Shown: in pieces, positions 33,987-43,161 of the stretch
Layout: every line of letters begins with the position of its first letter
Numbering within the stretch: position 1 is the stretch's first letter
Assembly: GCA_965237635.1 (NCBI GenBank)
Contig: CBDEFX010000001.1
Coordinates: 1,054,001 to 1,118,000, forward strand
Direction of reading: 5' to 3'
DNA length: 64,000 nucleotides
Origin: CBDEFX01 sp965237635
GTDB lineage: Bacteria; Chloroflexota; Dehalococcoidia; Lucifugimonadales; CAUZJF01
The notes under the pieces: model-generated
The model's input: the letters and a program-made list of their open reading frames with translations, nothing else
What the model was told of the DNA's origin: nothing
Databases searched by the model: none
Made by a program: the position numbers and the translations under genes

Positions 33987-34343
33987 CTAGCTCCGTTCGT
34001 CCTCCCGTTGTTTTTCGTCCTGCTGTCTGATGAACTCCAAGAGGTCCTTCGAGCTGATGTTCTTGTCCAGCACCTGTCGGAAGGCAAAACCATATTCTGG
34101 GTTGGAAATCGTCGCCCTTCTGAATTCTCGCATTGGGGGACGGGTGTCGTGTTCTTGAAGCTCCTCCAATGAGGTCCCCAAAGCACGCGCCACTGCGACC
34201 ATGTGCTTGTCGGATGGGTGGCGGCGCCCAAGCTCAACGTCGGACATGAACGCTGCAGACACCTCAAGCTTGGCAGCCAACTCCCTGAGGGATAGGTCTC
34301 TCTCTTCTCGGAGTTCTCGGATGCGCTCACCTAGAGTCTTCAT
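33987..34343 (-). CDS. XRE-family repressor of the Ubl operon
   Basis: A 118-residue protein. The HTH at about residues 5-60 reads ERIRELREERDLSLRELAAK, then LEVSAAFMSDVELGRRHPSD. The C-terminal half (ISNPEYGFAFRQVLDKNISS) should be the dimer or peptidase-sensing part. It is followed after 2 nt by the ImmA/IrrE gene and then by the two Ubl cassettes, all on the same strand. A palindrome overlaps its own -10 site, which suggests autorepression. Confidence 0.88.
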   Translation of the reverse strand: MKTLGERIRELREERDLSLRELAAKLEVSAAFMSDVELGRRHPSDKHMVAVARALGTSLEELQEHDTRPPMREFRRATISNPEYGFAFRQVLDKNISSKDLLEFIRQQDEKQREDERS

Positions 34344-34363
34344 GGTCTGTCCAGGCCCCTTCC

Positions 34364-34405
34364 TTAAGCAGCTGTCAGCTTAACATGTTGACAATATTCG
34401 GTCAA
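34364..34405 (-). promoter_or_regulatory. Likely promoter and operator of the Ubl operon
   Basis: Read on the minus strand, TTGACC (34,405-34,400) and TAAGCT (34,382-34,377) are 17 bp apart, a good -35/-10 pair. The inverted repeat TTAAGC / GCTTAA (34,364-34,369 and 34,378-34,383) overlaps the -10. Repressor bound there would block transcription. The first ATG follows about 20 bp downstream of the palindrome. Confidence 0.55.
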
Positions 34406-34822
34406 TGAGAGGCTCGCCACTTGACACGGCTCCCATCGTCAGGCGCATCTTCGACTTGTCCGAGGCTGGTAACGGAATGACTGACATCACTCGCACCCTC
34501 GACAAAGGGGGCATCGCCAGTCCCAGAGGAAGGCAGTGGGGCAAGACCAGCGTCCACGCCATCCTTATCAACGAGGCTTATACCGGGATTTTTGGTCTGG
34601 GGAACGAACGCCAAAGACAGGGCTACCCCGGTAAGGGTGGAGAAGGCGTTTTCCGCCATCATTACCAGGAAGCAATTCGAGCGCGTTGCCAAGCTCATGA
34701 CCTCCCGCGCACCCAAGATCGCCAACCCCCGCAGAGTGGGGAGCCCTTTCCTGCTCAGCGGGCTCGTGAAGTGCAAGACCTATAGGAGGGATCATGTAGG
34801 GGGTTCAGACCCGCGTCCGTAG
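34405..34822 (+). pseudogene. Serine recombinase relic (middle part, frameshifted)
   Basis: Frame 1 reads APIVRRIFDLSEAGNGMTDI, TRTLDKGGIASPRGRQWGKT and SVHAILINEAYTGIFG, the recombinase domain of a large serine recombinase. The pattern then moves to another frame (VRVEKAFSAIITRKQFERVA, KLMTSRAPKIANPRRVGSPF, LLSGLVKC). The catalytic N-terminal domain and the C-terminal part are gone. It lies divergently upstream of the Ubl operon and runs into the hairpin block at 34,798. Confidence 0.8.
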
Positions 34823-34950
34823 AGTCCCCTGAAGGGCGCTCGTCCTGGAGGCAGGAACCAGAGGCTGGTCAATCGTTACTTCCCAACAAAGACAGAGACC
34901 GCCTCGGAGGGCGGTCTCGACCCTACCGGCGAAGCGATAGGGGTGGTAGC
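34798..34950 (+). repeat. Recombinase-associated block with hairpin, copy 2
   Basis: Shares TCCGTAGAGTCCCCT, TCAATCGTTACT, CAACAAAGACAGAGACCGCC and the hairpin GAGACCGCC/GGCGGTCTC (34,896-34,919) with 25,585-25,820. It lies directly after the recombinase relic and marks the right edge of the Ubl island. Confidence 0.65.
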
Positions 34951-35070
34951 TTTACTGTAGCCAGTGCGCCATATGGCGTCAAGCGCTCAATGAGGAGCAC
35001 TTCTACGGGAAACTAATCGTAGAGCGCCGCGGGGCTACGTCGGTGGCGCTTCTCCTCTGTCCCTGGACCC

Positions 35071-36399
35071 TCATCCTCGTCGTCCGACATCAATTCGGTA
35101 GATGGACACCATAAGTCTGCCACCGACAACAAAGAACATGAACGCGAAGACCCAGATTGCGTGCCACATATACCCCAGGTTCAACCCGTCCAGCGCCTCT
35201 TCTCGGCTAAGACCCAAGTCAGCGAAATCGATTTCCCAGGAACGCAGCAGATTGTGGTCAGGCAAGACTCTCGGCAGGTCCGGCGACAGGTAGATCGCCA
35301 GCATGGTGACTATCCACAATGTCGCCGAGATCACCGTCAACACCGACGCTGTCGAGAGCAGGAACAGCCGGTCGCGCTCGCTGGGATTGAAGACGGGGTC
35401 GCGCAGGACCAACAGTGCCGTGAAGACCGCGGCCAGCACCGGCAGCAGGATGGCCAGCTGTATCGACACCGAGATATTGGTGATGACAACGACAACGGCG
35501 TACACGGAAATCACCGGCGGCAGGGCCACGCTGGCCGCCCGTCGGAGGGCGCTGCTCTCACCGCTGTCGCCCGAGTACTGCCGTTTCCATAGCAGCTGGA
35601 ACATCAGCCCAGTTGCAGCTGCGATCACCAGGTTCAGGAGAAGCGCCAGCATGTAGGGCATCTGGGTGCCGGCGAGGTTCCCAAGCGTGTGGAAGTTGTA
35701 GTGGTCCACAAGTGTCGAGGCGAACTGCAATAGGGGCGTGGTCAACAGGAAGAACAGCGAAACCCAGAAGAACTCCCTGAGGGGAGAGCCACGGTCCGGC
35801 AGCAAGAATCCCTGCACCAGTACGATCCCAATCGCGAAAGTGACGTACGCCGTGGGCATCCATGAGTTGTTCCAGCCGTAGAACGACAGCACATACCCGC
35901 CCACTATGCACATCCCGAGCGGCAGGACCCTGAGAAACCCAAAACGCACTGCGGCCCTGAGGATTGACGGAGTGCTTGCTGTTACCGAGGCTTCGGCGCC
36001 GGCCGCAACGTCGGTGGCAGATCTCGGGTCCGGCGTTGCACCGTGGCCAATGGCCCCGTCACCATCGCTCCCGGTGACCTGACCCAACGCCGCCCGGAAG
36101 TCAGTCGCCAGCCCTGCCAGCAATATGAGACCGGCTACCTCTGTCCGTGACAGGGCGAGGGCTTTGCCAAATACCTTCAGCCGCTGAAGTGTAGGGCGGG
36201 TACCGCCGGATTCCCATCTCGAGACCGTGGCGTGGCTATACCTCTCCGCGTAGTCACTGTCCACCGACCCCATCCGCTCCAGCAGGGCCTCCTGCGTCAG
36301 CCCCCGTCGACCGCCTCCCGGGCAAAAAGACTCGCGGTAGCACCTCATCAGCAGGCCCACCTGGGCCGCTCTGGCCCGCTGCACATCTCGGTCTCCCAT
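35071..36399 (-). CDS. HTH domain fused to a polytopic membrane protein
   Basis: A 442-residue protein. An XRE-like HTH at about residues 33-95 reads GLTQEALLERMGSVDSDYAE, then RYSHATVSRWESGGTRPTLQ and RLKVFGKAL. After a polar linker come about eight membrane helices from residue 150 to 435 (for example VLPLGMCIVGGYVLSFYGW and ISVYAVVVVITNISVSIQLA). A DNA-binding domain tethered to a membrane sensor suggests a one-step membrane-to-DNA signal switch, but the ligand is unknown. It is transcribed away from the recombinase pseudogene. Confidence 0.8.
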   Translation of the reverse strand: MGDRDVQRARAAQVGLLMRCYRESFCPGGGRRGLTQEALLERMGSVDSDYAERYSHATVSRWESGGTRPTLQRLKVFGKALALSRTEVAGLILLAGLATDFRAALGQVTGSDGDGAIGHGATPDPRSATDVAAGAEASVTASTPSILRAAVRFGFLRVLPLGMCIVGGYVLSFYGWNNSWMPTAYVTFAIGIVLVQGFLLPDRGSPLREFFWVSLFFLLTTPLLQFASTLVDHYNFHTLGNLAGTQMPYMLALLLNLVIAAATGLMFQLLWKRQYSGDSGESSALRRAASVALPPVISVYAVVVVITNISVSIQLAILLPVLAAVFTALLVLRDPVFNPSERDRLFLLSTASVLTVISATLWIVTMLAIYLSPDLPRVLPDHNLLRSWEIDFADLGLSREEALDGLNLGYMWHAIWVFAFMFFVVGGRLMVSIYRIDVGRRG

Positions 36400-36674
36400 A
36401 AATCAGTATGCACATGCCAGCTTTGAAGTGTCAAAAAAAAGCCCAATGCACAGACTCGTCGGCGTGTACAAGCTACTTTGGTCGCAGCGGATCACTGAGA
36501 AGGAGAGGCCATTTCGATGACGGGACCACCCCGTACCGCTGGGTACTCGTAGAGGGTGGGCCCTCCCTCGCCGTTCATGAACTTTCGCCCAGGAAAACGA
36601 CGACCTATCCGGCTCCGGGACTGCCATTGGTGGAAGCAGTAGTGCCTGGAAGAACCACCCAAGGGAAAGCACAG
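36400..36674. other. Intergenic region between divergent genes
   Basis: Holds the promoters of the HTH-membrane gene (minus) and the recombinase (plus). An A8 run lies at about 36,433. No separate gene is supported; the open frame from 36,408 is only the upstream extension of the recombinase frame. Confidence 0.4.
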
Positions 36675-38429
36675 GTGAACCGGGCAGCCATCTACGCCCG
36701 CGTCTCGGACAAGAGCCAGGACGGGGAGGATAAGACCTCCATCGCCGAGCAAATAGGCGACATGGAAGCCTACTGCGAGCGCAAAGGGCTGACCATCACC
36801 GCCCGCTACCAGGAGGTGGGGAGAGGTTGGTCGAAGAAGCGCCCCGAATTCCAGAGGATGCTGGCCGACGCCAGAAAGGGACTCTTCGATACCATCGTCT
36901 GCTGGAAGTCCGACCGCCTCAGCAGGGGCATGTACCCCGCCGCAGCCCTCATGGAGGTCGTCGAGGCCCACCAGATTCGCCTCGAAGCCGTCATGGACGC
37001 CATAGACATGAAGACCTTCGGCCTGATGGCGGCCATCGCCAAGATCGAGCTGGACAACTTCCGGGAACGGTCCACCATGGGCAAGCGTGGGACAGCCAAG
37101 CAGGGGCGAGTGCCTACGGGCGGCCTCCCCTACGGTTACCGCATTGGGGACGACGGAATGCCCCAGGTCGTAGAAGAGCAGGCTGAAGTTGTGCGCCGAA
37201 TCTTTCACATGTACGTTCATGACGGCTTGGGGATCCGCTCCATTGCCACGCGGCTGACCGATGAGGGAATCCCCACACAGACCGGCGCCGATGTGGCGTC
37301 AGTCCTATGTACATCACGTTCTGGGAAATGCCACCTACACGGGTACCTGGGTCTACGGCAAGTCCCGCCACATGTCCACTGAGGACGGCATGAAGGTCTA
37401 CGACCAGCCGAGGGACACCTGGATTGAGATCCCGATCCCCCAGTTGATTGACGATGAGACCTGGGAACGAGCGCAGAAGGTGAAGAAGCAGCGGAGCAGG
37501 AGGGCCAAGAGGAATACGAAGGTGGTCTACCTGTTGCAGCACCTTCTGAGATGCGGCGAGTGCGGACGCAACTTCCATGCTAGGGATGGTCTGAATAAGT
37601 CCGTAGACTACAGCTCCACACATAGGGAATGAAGCTGTGCTGATGGGTTATTCAGAGTATCCCTAGGTCCACGTGGACAACCACGAGCGTTCGCAACGGC
37701 AAGAAGTACCACTACGACCTGCCCACTCCTCGCCGCTACTACATATGCAACGGGATGCAGAGTCTCCGTCTGCCCTGCCGGGAGCGGCCCTACATCCGGG
37801 CTGAGCAGTTGGAGGAACCGATATGGTGCGAGGTGAAGCGGGTAATCCAGAACCCCGACCTCATTGTCGCCGGTATCGACCCTCTAGATTCTCGGGAGAG
37901 CGGCGGGTTGGAGGAGCAGATCGCCCGGGCTGAGCGAGACCTGCGGAGCATCCAGACAAGAGAGGAGCGCGCCATCACGCTGTTCGTGTCTGGAAGGATC
38001 ACCGAGGCCCAGCTCGACAATCAGCGCAAGTTCATCACCGAGCGACTTGAGAACGTCCGGGCGAAGCTTGACGATTACCGTGCCTGGGCGGCGAGCGACG
38101 CTGAGAAATTACGGCTAACAAAGGCTGTCTTTGCATGGGCGAGAGACGTCGGCCAGGGCCTGGACGAGTCGACCCCCGAGAAGCAAAAGGAGTTTCTGCA
38201 GATGGTCGTGGAAGAGGTCATCGTCGACAGGAACGACAACGTGGAAATCACTCTGGCTATACCCATTGACAGTAAGCCCACTACGGAAGATCCCGTTTCC
38301 GTACAAACTTTAGAATCTGTACAAACTTTAGAACCTTCATTCGACGGACACAATCGACACGGAAACCTGAGGTACTCGTGGGCGGTCGATTTGGGTCCAT
38401 TCAAGCGAGTTCGGATTGCTAGACAGTAG
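36675..38429 (+). pseudogene. Large serine recombinase, decayed
   Basis: The start (GTG at 36,675) reads VNRAAIYARVSDKSQDGEDK with the catalytic Ser in YARVS, then FDTIVCWKSDRLSRG and the resolvase C-terminal RERSTMGKRGTAKQGRVPTG, then a recombinase domain (GLGIRSIATRLTDEGIPTQT). Near 37,295 the frame shifts (HHVLGNATYTGTWVYGKSRH follows in another frame, with zinc-ribbon CGECGRNFH). Near 37,632 there is another break before PYIRAEQLEEPIWCEVKRVI and a coiled coil to the stop at 38,429. At least two lesions make it inactive as read. It is the parent type of the relics at 25.3 and 34.4 kb. Confidence 0.82.
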
Positions 38430-38590
38430 CGTGCCCCACAACCGTCTGCCGGAGAGGGTGGGGCCGTTGGGAACGGGCGTGGCGCGCGACCGAGTGAGCA
38501 CACCGAGGCCAGCTAGGCCTTCTGGAGCTTGAGCTAGCGAGCCGGGACGGACGAGTTGGCTCCCCCATGACTGGTTCGATCCCTGTCAAC

Positions 38591-38637
38591 TGGGCCTACG
38601 TGGATGGTAGGTAGTACCATTTCGAGATGTGGCCTGG
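38591..38637 (+). repeat. Dispersed ~50-bp repeat, copy A
   Basis: TGGGCCTACGTGGATGGTAG followed by GTAGTACCATTTCGAGATGT matches the copies at 43,060 and 43,162 with a few changes. It sits just outside the 3' end of the GHKL-ATPase gene. Confidence 0.65.
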
Positions 38638-38752
38638 AGCCGGATTGATCCTAGCGTCGTCCAGCAACTCTCTCGGCTTCGTCGGCACTGAAGCGCTCAG
38701 GGGGACTCATGCATCAACTTGACCTGCGGGAGACGATGGGGGCGGTCGTGGT

Positions 38753-41278
38753 TCATCGGGCGTCTTCGGATCCGTCAGAGGAGTCTCGGAATGTCCCGCC
38801 CCTGCGTGGCTCACCCCCCTCACCAGTTAGTCCTCTCAGTCTCCGCTCAATCTCATCGAACGAAGCGTTGGCAATGATACGGTCACCACTTTCGAGTATC
38901 AACGTCCCCTCGCTAGCGCCCGATAGATCCGCCACGGCTCTCTTGATTTCTCCTTGAGGCACCTCCTCGAACCCTGGCTGCCTGGTCACTTCCGCAGCGA
39001 TATGAGAAACCGTCCGCGGCTGATCCACTAGCCGGCCCTCCAATCCTCGCAGTGCGTCTAGGACAGCCACATACAAGGAGCGGCGCTCCCAAGTTGGCTC
39101 GTTCAGCAATCGCTCGACCGCAGCCGATACATCGTCCGGAGCGAACTGATTCAGGACTATGTCGAGTACTTCTTTGGCGCCAATATGGCGAGTTTCAACC
39201 AATTGTACGACCCGCGCGAGATCGTCCACCGTCCAACATGAGATACTGTTGTCTAAGGCTCGCGCAGAGGCAGATGAGGACGTGCCGAGGCTCTCTCCGG
39301 GATACATGGGTGCCACGAGGAGACATCCGTTGGCTCCACGCTTGGTCACATGCTCCTTCAACCCGGCGAAGTCCAGATGGCCCAGGTCAGGAACGCTCCC
39401 AGACGATTTGGCCTCCAATGTGATCTTTTGCTCACCGTTGGGATAGTCGGTGAATCTGGCGATGCCGTCCGGTTCACCCGCGCCCCCGAGGTGGGTTGCA
39501 ACGAATCCGAGCGCTCGGCTGGCAGCCACCAGATTCACTTCCAGGTCATACTTGTCATTTGTACTATCCTTGAGAAGCTGGCTGATGGTGTCGACGGAGA
39601 AGACATGATCATTGGCAAGGCCCCGCAGCAAGGAATCTCTCCGTTGGAGCAGTTCTCCCACGACGTGTGGAGCCATCCCATGCTCCCTGAGGTAGATTTC
39701 GAGAACCGCTTCCGCGGTGGCGATGTCCTCCAACAACATTGCGGCTCTTGCATCCTCACGGTACTCGGCCACCAGATCGTGATCTTGATTGAGGTAGAAG
39801 GTGGACTGCTTTGGATTGAACTCGACCAGCCGCCCCTGCCTGCCCTTGCTGACGTACTGATATTTATACTTCTGTGTACGGGGCTTTGTGTAGAGGTCCT
39901 TCACGAGCTCGTCTGCCTCTTGTTTCGTCCCAACTTCCAGGTAAAACCAACTCTCGTCTGCCTCGGCCCCCTGACCAGGAACGAGTGAAGGAAGGGACAA
40001 GACGTCTGCGATTGGATGCTCTACCAACCGTGCGGGAACATATGACCGCTCTTGTTCGCGTTTTCTCGCACCTTCTTTCTCTAGTTCCTTCAGGTGGCTT
40101 TCGTACCTATCTCTCGCCTCATAGAACACCTCGGCCAACAGAGCCGATAGATTGTCTTTGAGAGGTGATTCGCCTAGTCCTTCTCTGGGAGCGGTTACCG
40201 CTTCATCAAGGTCGTCGGCACTCAGGTCGGCTCGAAAACGATTGAAGGTCTGGTAGGAGAGCGGAGAAAGGCCCAACAACGGGTCCTCCTCATTGACCAG
40301 CCTACCTCGAACCTTGACAAAGAACCCATGACTGCGTCCGAGGTCGGCGCTCTTGCCGGTATGGAGCGACCTCTCGGTGACTATCGCCGAACCTCGAACG
40401 CCTTCAGGAAACGAGGCCGATATTAGAGCTCCGTTTTCTATACGCCAGGTTTCCTTCGTCTTCCCACTAACGGATTCGATACGCTTTTCCGACAATTCAG
40501 TCACGTCGAATCGGCTAACGACGCCTGAATCCTCCTTCGAACTCAGTATCTGATCGTAATTCAGATATAGGCGAAATCCCGCCTGCAAGGGCATTGCGGT
40601 GCTCAGTACCCATCTCAATCGTCCGGGATGAATCGGCTTGGCCTTCATGTTCTCCAAGAGAACGATGGTCCAAGACGCGGGATCAGTGCCGAAGAGGACG
40701 TTCATCTCCACTCCGGCGCCTTCACACGCGGCCCTGAAGATTCCGGGTTCCTGCAACTTGTCCCACGACTCAATGCGGGTAAGATTGAGCTCTACGGGTA
40801 CAGTACCTTGCGGATCTTTCCGGAACTGTTCGAAATTGGCGCTTACCGCCAAAACGTCGTTCCTGGTGCGGGAGATGTACGTGACGTTGTTTGAGATCGC
40901 GTAGGTGGCCAGCTTCCCTATTCCGAATTTGCCAATCTGCTTCCGCGCCATACGGCGCTGGTAGGCCGGGTCTCTTTTGCTACTTCGGCCGACCAGCCAG
41001 AGGTCCGACAATCCATCAGCATCCATGCCGATACCGTCGTCATAGACAAGAACTGCTTGCAGATCATCGTCTGGCTTCGGCACGAACAACCTGCACTCGT
41101 TGGCGTTGGCGTCGTACGAATTCACCACGAGCTCTTCAATGGCCTTCAGCGGCGATTGGTAAAGTTGTGAAGACAGCAGCGTCAGTATCTCGTTGGATAT
41201 TCTGACGGTTATAGGGCTCCCGGTATCCTCCCCCAGGGAAGGCAGCGCGTCCGCGAATGTTAGGCTCGGCGAGTTCAT
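38753..41278 (-). CDS. GHKL ATPase fused to a PD-(D/E)XK nuclease-like domain
   Basis: An 841-residue protein. The N-terminal Hsp90/MutL/MORC-type ATPase shows the N box LKAIEELVVNSYDANANE (E49, N53, D56), the G1 box DDGIGMDADGL (about 80-90) and G2 GKFGIGKLA (about 116-124). The C-terminal half contains PDGIARF (P603, D604) and KITLEAKSSG (E622, K624), the PD...ExK pattern of Mrr/restriction-type nucleases, then HLDFAGLKEHV and GCLLVAPMYP. The tail is helical. Together it looks like an ATP-gated DNA nuclease. It follows a DNA methyltransferase gene by 28 bp, so the pair probably works as a restriction-modification-like defence. Confidence 0.82.
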   Translation of the reverse strand: MNSPSLTFADALPSLGEDTGSPITVRISNEILTLLSSQLYQSPLKAIEELVVNSYDANANECRLFVPKPDDDLQAVLVYDDGIGMDADGLSDLWLVGRSSKRDPAYQRRMARKQIGKFGIGKLATYAISNNVTYISRTRNDVLAVSANFEQFRKDPQGTVPVELNLTRIESWDKLQEPGIFRAACEGAGVEMNVLFGTDPASWTIVLLENMKAKPIHPGRLRWVLSTAMPLQAGFRLYLNYDQILSSKEDSGVVSRFDVTELSEKRIESVSGKTKETWRIENGALISASFPEGVRGSAIVTERSLHTGKSADLGRSHGFFVKVRGRLVNEEDPLLGLSPLSYQTFNRFRADLSADDLDEAVTAPREGLGESPLKDNLSALLAEVFYEARDRYESHLKELEKEGARKREQERSYVPARLVEHPIADVLSLPSLVPGQGAEADESWFYLEVGTKQEADELVKDLYTKPRTQKYKYQYVSKGRQGRLVEFNPKQSTFYLNQDHDLVAEYREDARAAMLLEDIATAEAVLEIYLREHGMAPHVVGELLQRRDSLLRGLANDHVFSVDTISQLLKDSTNDKYDLEVNLVAASRALGFVATHLGGAGEPDGIARFTDYPNGEQKITLEAKSSGSVPDLGHLDFAGLKEHVTKRGANGCLLVAPMYPGESLGTSSSASARALDNSISCWTVDDLARVVQLVETRHIGAKEVLDIVLNQFAPDDVSAAVERLLNEPTWERRSLYVAVLDALRGLEGRLVDQPRTVSHIAAEVTRQPGFEEVPQGEIKRAVADLSGASEGTLILESGDRIIANASFDEIERRLRGLTGEGGEPRRGGTFRDSSDGSEDAR

Positions 41279-41306
41279 AGTTCTTCCTCTTAGTCACGGT
41301 TCCCTG

Positions 41307-42719
41307 TCATGATTTTGCCTTTTGCATGACCAGCACATGCTCTTTGTCTATGCTGGCTCCGTTCCTACGGCTGTACGACATGTACCGGTTCTTGACGGGA
41401 TACCAGAAACGGTCAGTGAGTCGAAGATCGGGGGCGGCTAACTCCGCGAATAGCTCGGCAGTTGGAATTTCCAAACCGTTCCATTTGCTGTTGCCGACAA
41501 CCATCACCACCGGCCTATCGTCCTTCAAGCGTCGATGAAGCTGGTTGAAGGCCAGCTTCATCGACACGGCATAATGCCTGAAAGCGTTCGCCCTCCCAAT
41601 AGATGACGTGCGCATCTTTGATTCCCAGTCGGTCGCTAGGCTTCCCAGTTGGTGCTCATCAGCCGGGTACAATGCCTTTTGCGGGATGGTCGATCTGCCC
41701 ACGTAGCTTCTCATAAGTTCTAGGCGCTCTTCCTGTGTCTCCGTGAACCCAAGCCAGAACATCTCCAGTTTATGGCGACGATAGTAGTCGACGGCATTGT
41801 GGTATGGGGGAGACGTGATGATCGCGTCGAAGTCTCGCCGAAGTCTGCTCGACAAGTAGCGAGCGTCTGCTTGTTTGGCTGAGACTGTGGAAGTGTTGTC
41901 CAGCTTCCGTCGAAATTCGGAGATGGCTGCGAGCGCCTTGGAAATCGAACGATCAAACAGCGCGAACGGGTCGATTATCCTCCCCTCTTCATCCTTACGC
42001 TTCATGTACGACGTCACCTCCAGACCGGATACGGGTACGGGATCGGCGTTCGATGCAGCCCGGACAATAGAAGCGAAACAGAGATTGAAGAAATCCTTGT
42101 GCGTGTTCGGTGCTTGCAAGGCCTGAATGGCTCCGCGGATACGGGCCATATCGAGTATCACATACTTGCGAAACCAGTGGAACAGATTGGGTATTTCGGG
42201 AACCCACAGGCCTGCGGCGGAGACAGCCGCGTTCAACTCATCTCGCGTAATGTCGGTGAATGCCTTGACATAATGCTGTCCTCCTAGTCGGTGAAGTTCA
42301 GCCAAGTCCTGAGAAAGAAGATCGCTGGAAGCCTTAAGCCGATTCGGACTATATCGATGAGTCTTGACACGGGATACGAAGGCTGCGACCGGGTCAACGT
42401 CGACGCCGACGGCGTTCCTGCCTGCAATGGCGGCTTCGACCAGCATTGTGCCGCTTCCGCAGAACGGGTCGAGTATATGGTCTCCGGGCCTGGAATATTC
42501 GTCGATCAACTTCCTGACTACAGGGGGATGGAACTTAGCGGGAAACCTGAAGAGGTAGTGTGTCAAACGGTCAAAGGAACCCGCGTCTAAATGGAGTCGC
42601 TTCTGGGGGTCCAGTGTCTCGGCTGAAGGCGCTTGATTCTCCACAGACTGATCAATGGTCGACTTCAATGGAGTCTGCTGGGAAACCGTGCGTTCGGCTA
42701 GCATCTTTGTTGTCACCAA
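41307..42719 (-). CDS. DNA methyltransferase (amino-methyltransferase type)
   Basis: A 470-residue protein with SAM motif I DPFCGSGTMLVEAA (about residues 84-97), VGVDVDPVAAF after it, and the catalytic motif IV TSPPY (302-306, in DAIITSPPYHNAVDYYRR). SPPY-type enzymes methylate N4 of cytosine or N6 of adenine. Between the motifs lies a long helical region that may recognise the target. The N-terminal RFPAKFHPPVVRKLID box is common in this group. It should protect host DNA against the partner nuclease encoded 28 bp downstream. Confidence 0.88.
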   Translation of the reverse strand: MVTTKMLAERTVSQQTPLKSTIDQSVENQAPSAETLDPQKRLHLDAGSFDRLTHYLFRFPAKFHPPVVRKLIDEYSRPGDHILDPFCGSGTMLVEAAIAGRNAVGVDVDPVAAFVSRVKTHRYSPNRLKASSDLLSQDLAELHRLGGQHYVKAFTDITRDELNAAVSAAGLWVPEIPNLFHWFRKYVILDMARIRGAIQALQAPNTHKDFFNLCFASIVRAASNADPVPVSGLEVTSYMKRKDEEGRIIDPFALFDRSISKALAAISEFRRKLDNTSTVSAKQADARYLSSRLRRDFDAIITSPPYHNAVDYYRRHKLEMFWLGFTETQEERLELMRSYVGRSTIPQKALYPADEHQLGSLATDWESKMRTSSIGRANAFRHYAVSMKLAFNQLHRRLKDDRPVVMVVGNSKWNGLEIPTAELFAELAAPDLRLTDRFWYPVKNRYMSYSRRNGASIDKEHVLVMQKAKS

Positions 42720-43059
42720 CGATCCGCGTCACGCAGTCTCAGGATAGTCGAGGCCGGGGCGAGTCCGGTCGCCCTCCTCGAATGAGCACCCTTCTTGTGG
42801 TGGTCTGAACGAACATGACCGTATTGTGACATCATCGACGATGTTCAGCAACGGGACTCGTCCCATCTCACGCCGGCGGCCGCCGGCGTCGGCCGACCGG
42901 GCCGCCGACCTCAGTTCCTCTGACTCGATATGATACTCTGCCACCCGTTCGGTAGCCTTGACGCCTCTGCCTACGGGGCTTTGGGCTATCCAGAACTCAG
43001 GTCCGGCCCAGGGCGTGGTCCACCTCATAGACGAAGAATTCCGCGCGCGTCCGCGTCCG

Positions 43060-43118
43060 GTGGGCCTAAGTGGATAGTAGGTGGTACCGTCTTCGAGATG
43101 TGGCTGGGGGCTCTGTGA
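43060..43118 (+). repeat. Dispersed ~50-bp repeat, copy B
   Basis: GTGGGCCTAAGTGGATAGTA, GGTGGTACCGTCTTCGAGAT, GTGGCTGGGGGCTCTGTGAA: about 59 bp, repeated 102 bp later as copy C with few changes. Confidence 0.8.
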
Positions 43119-43161
43119 ACCTTGCCACAGCGATCCTTACGGGGAGTTCGAGCCTCTTCGG

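Noticed and set aside
34405..34822. Considered as an intact small recombinase
   Set aside because: The catalytic Ser domain is missing and the frame changes in the middle, so it is a relic.
38570..38600. GGTTCGATCCC resembling a tRNA T-arm next to recombinase debris
   Set aside because: The T-stem has a mismatch and no acceptor, D or anticodon arm can be built around it.
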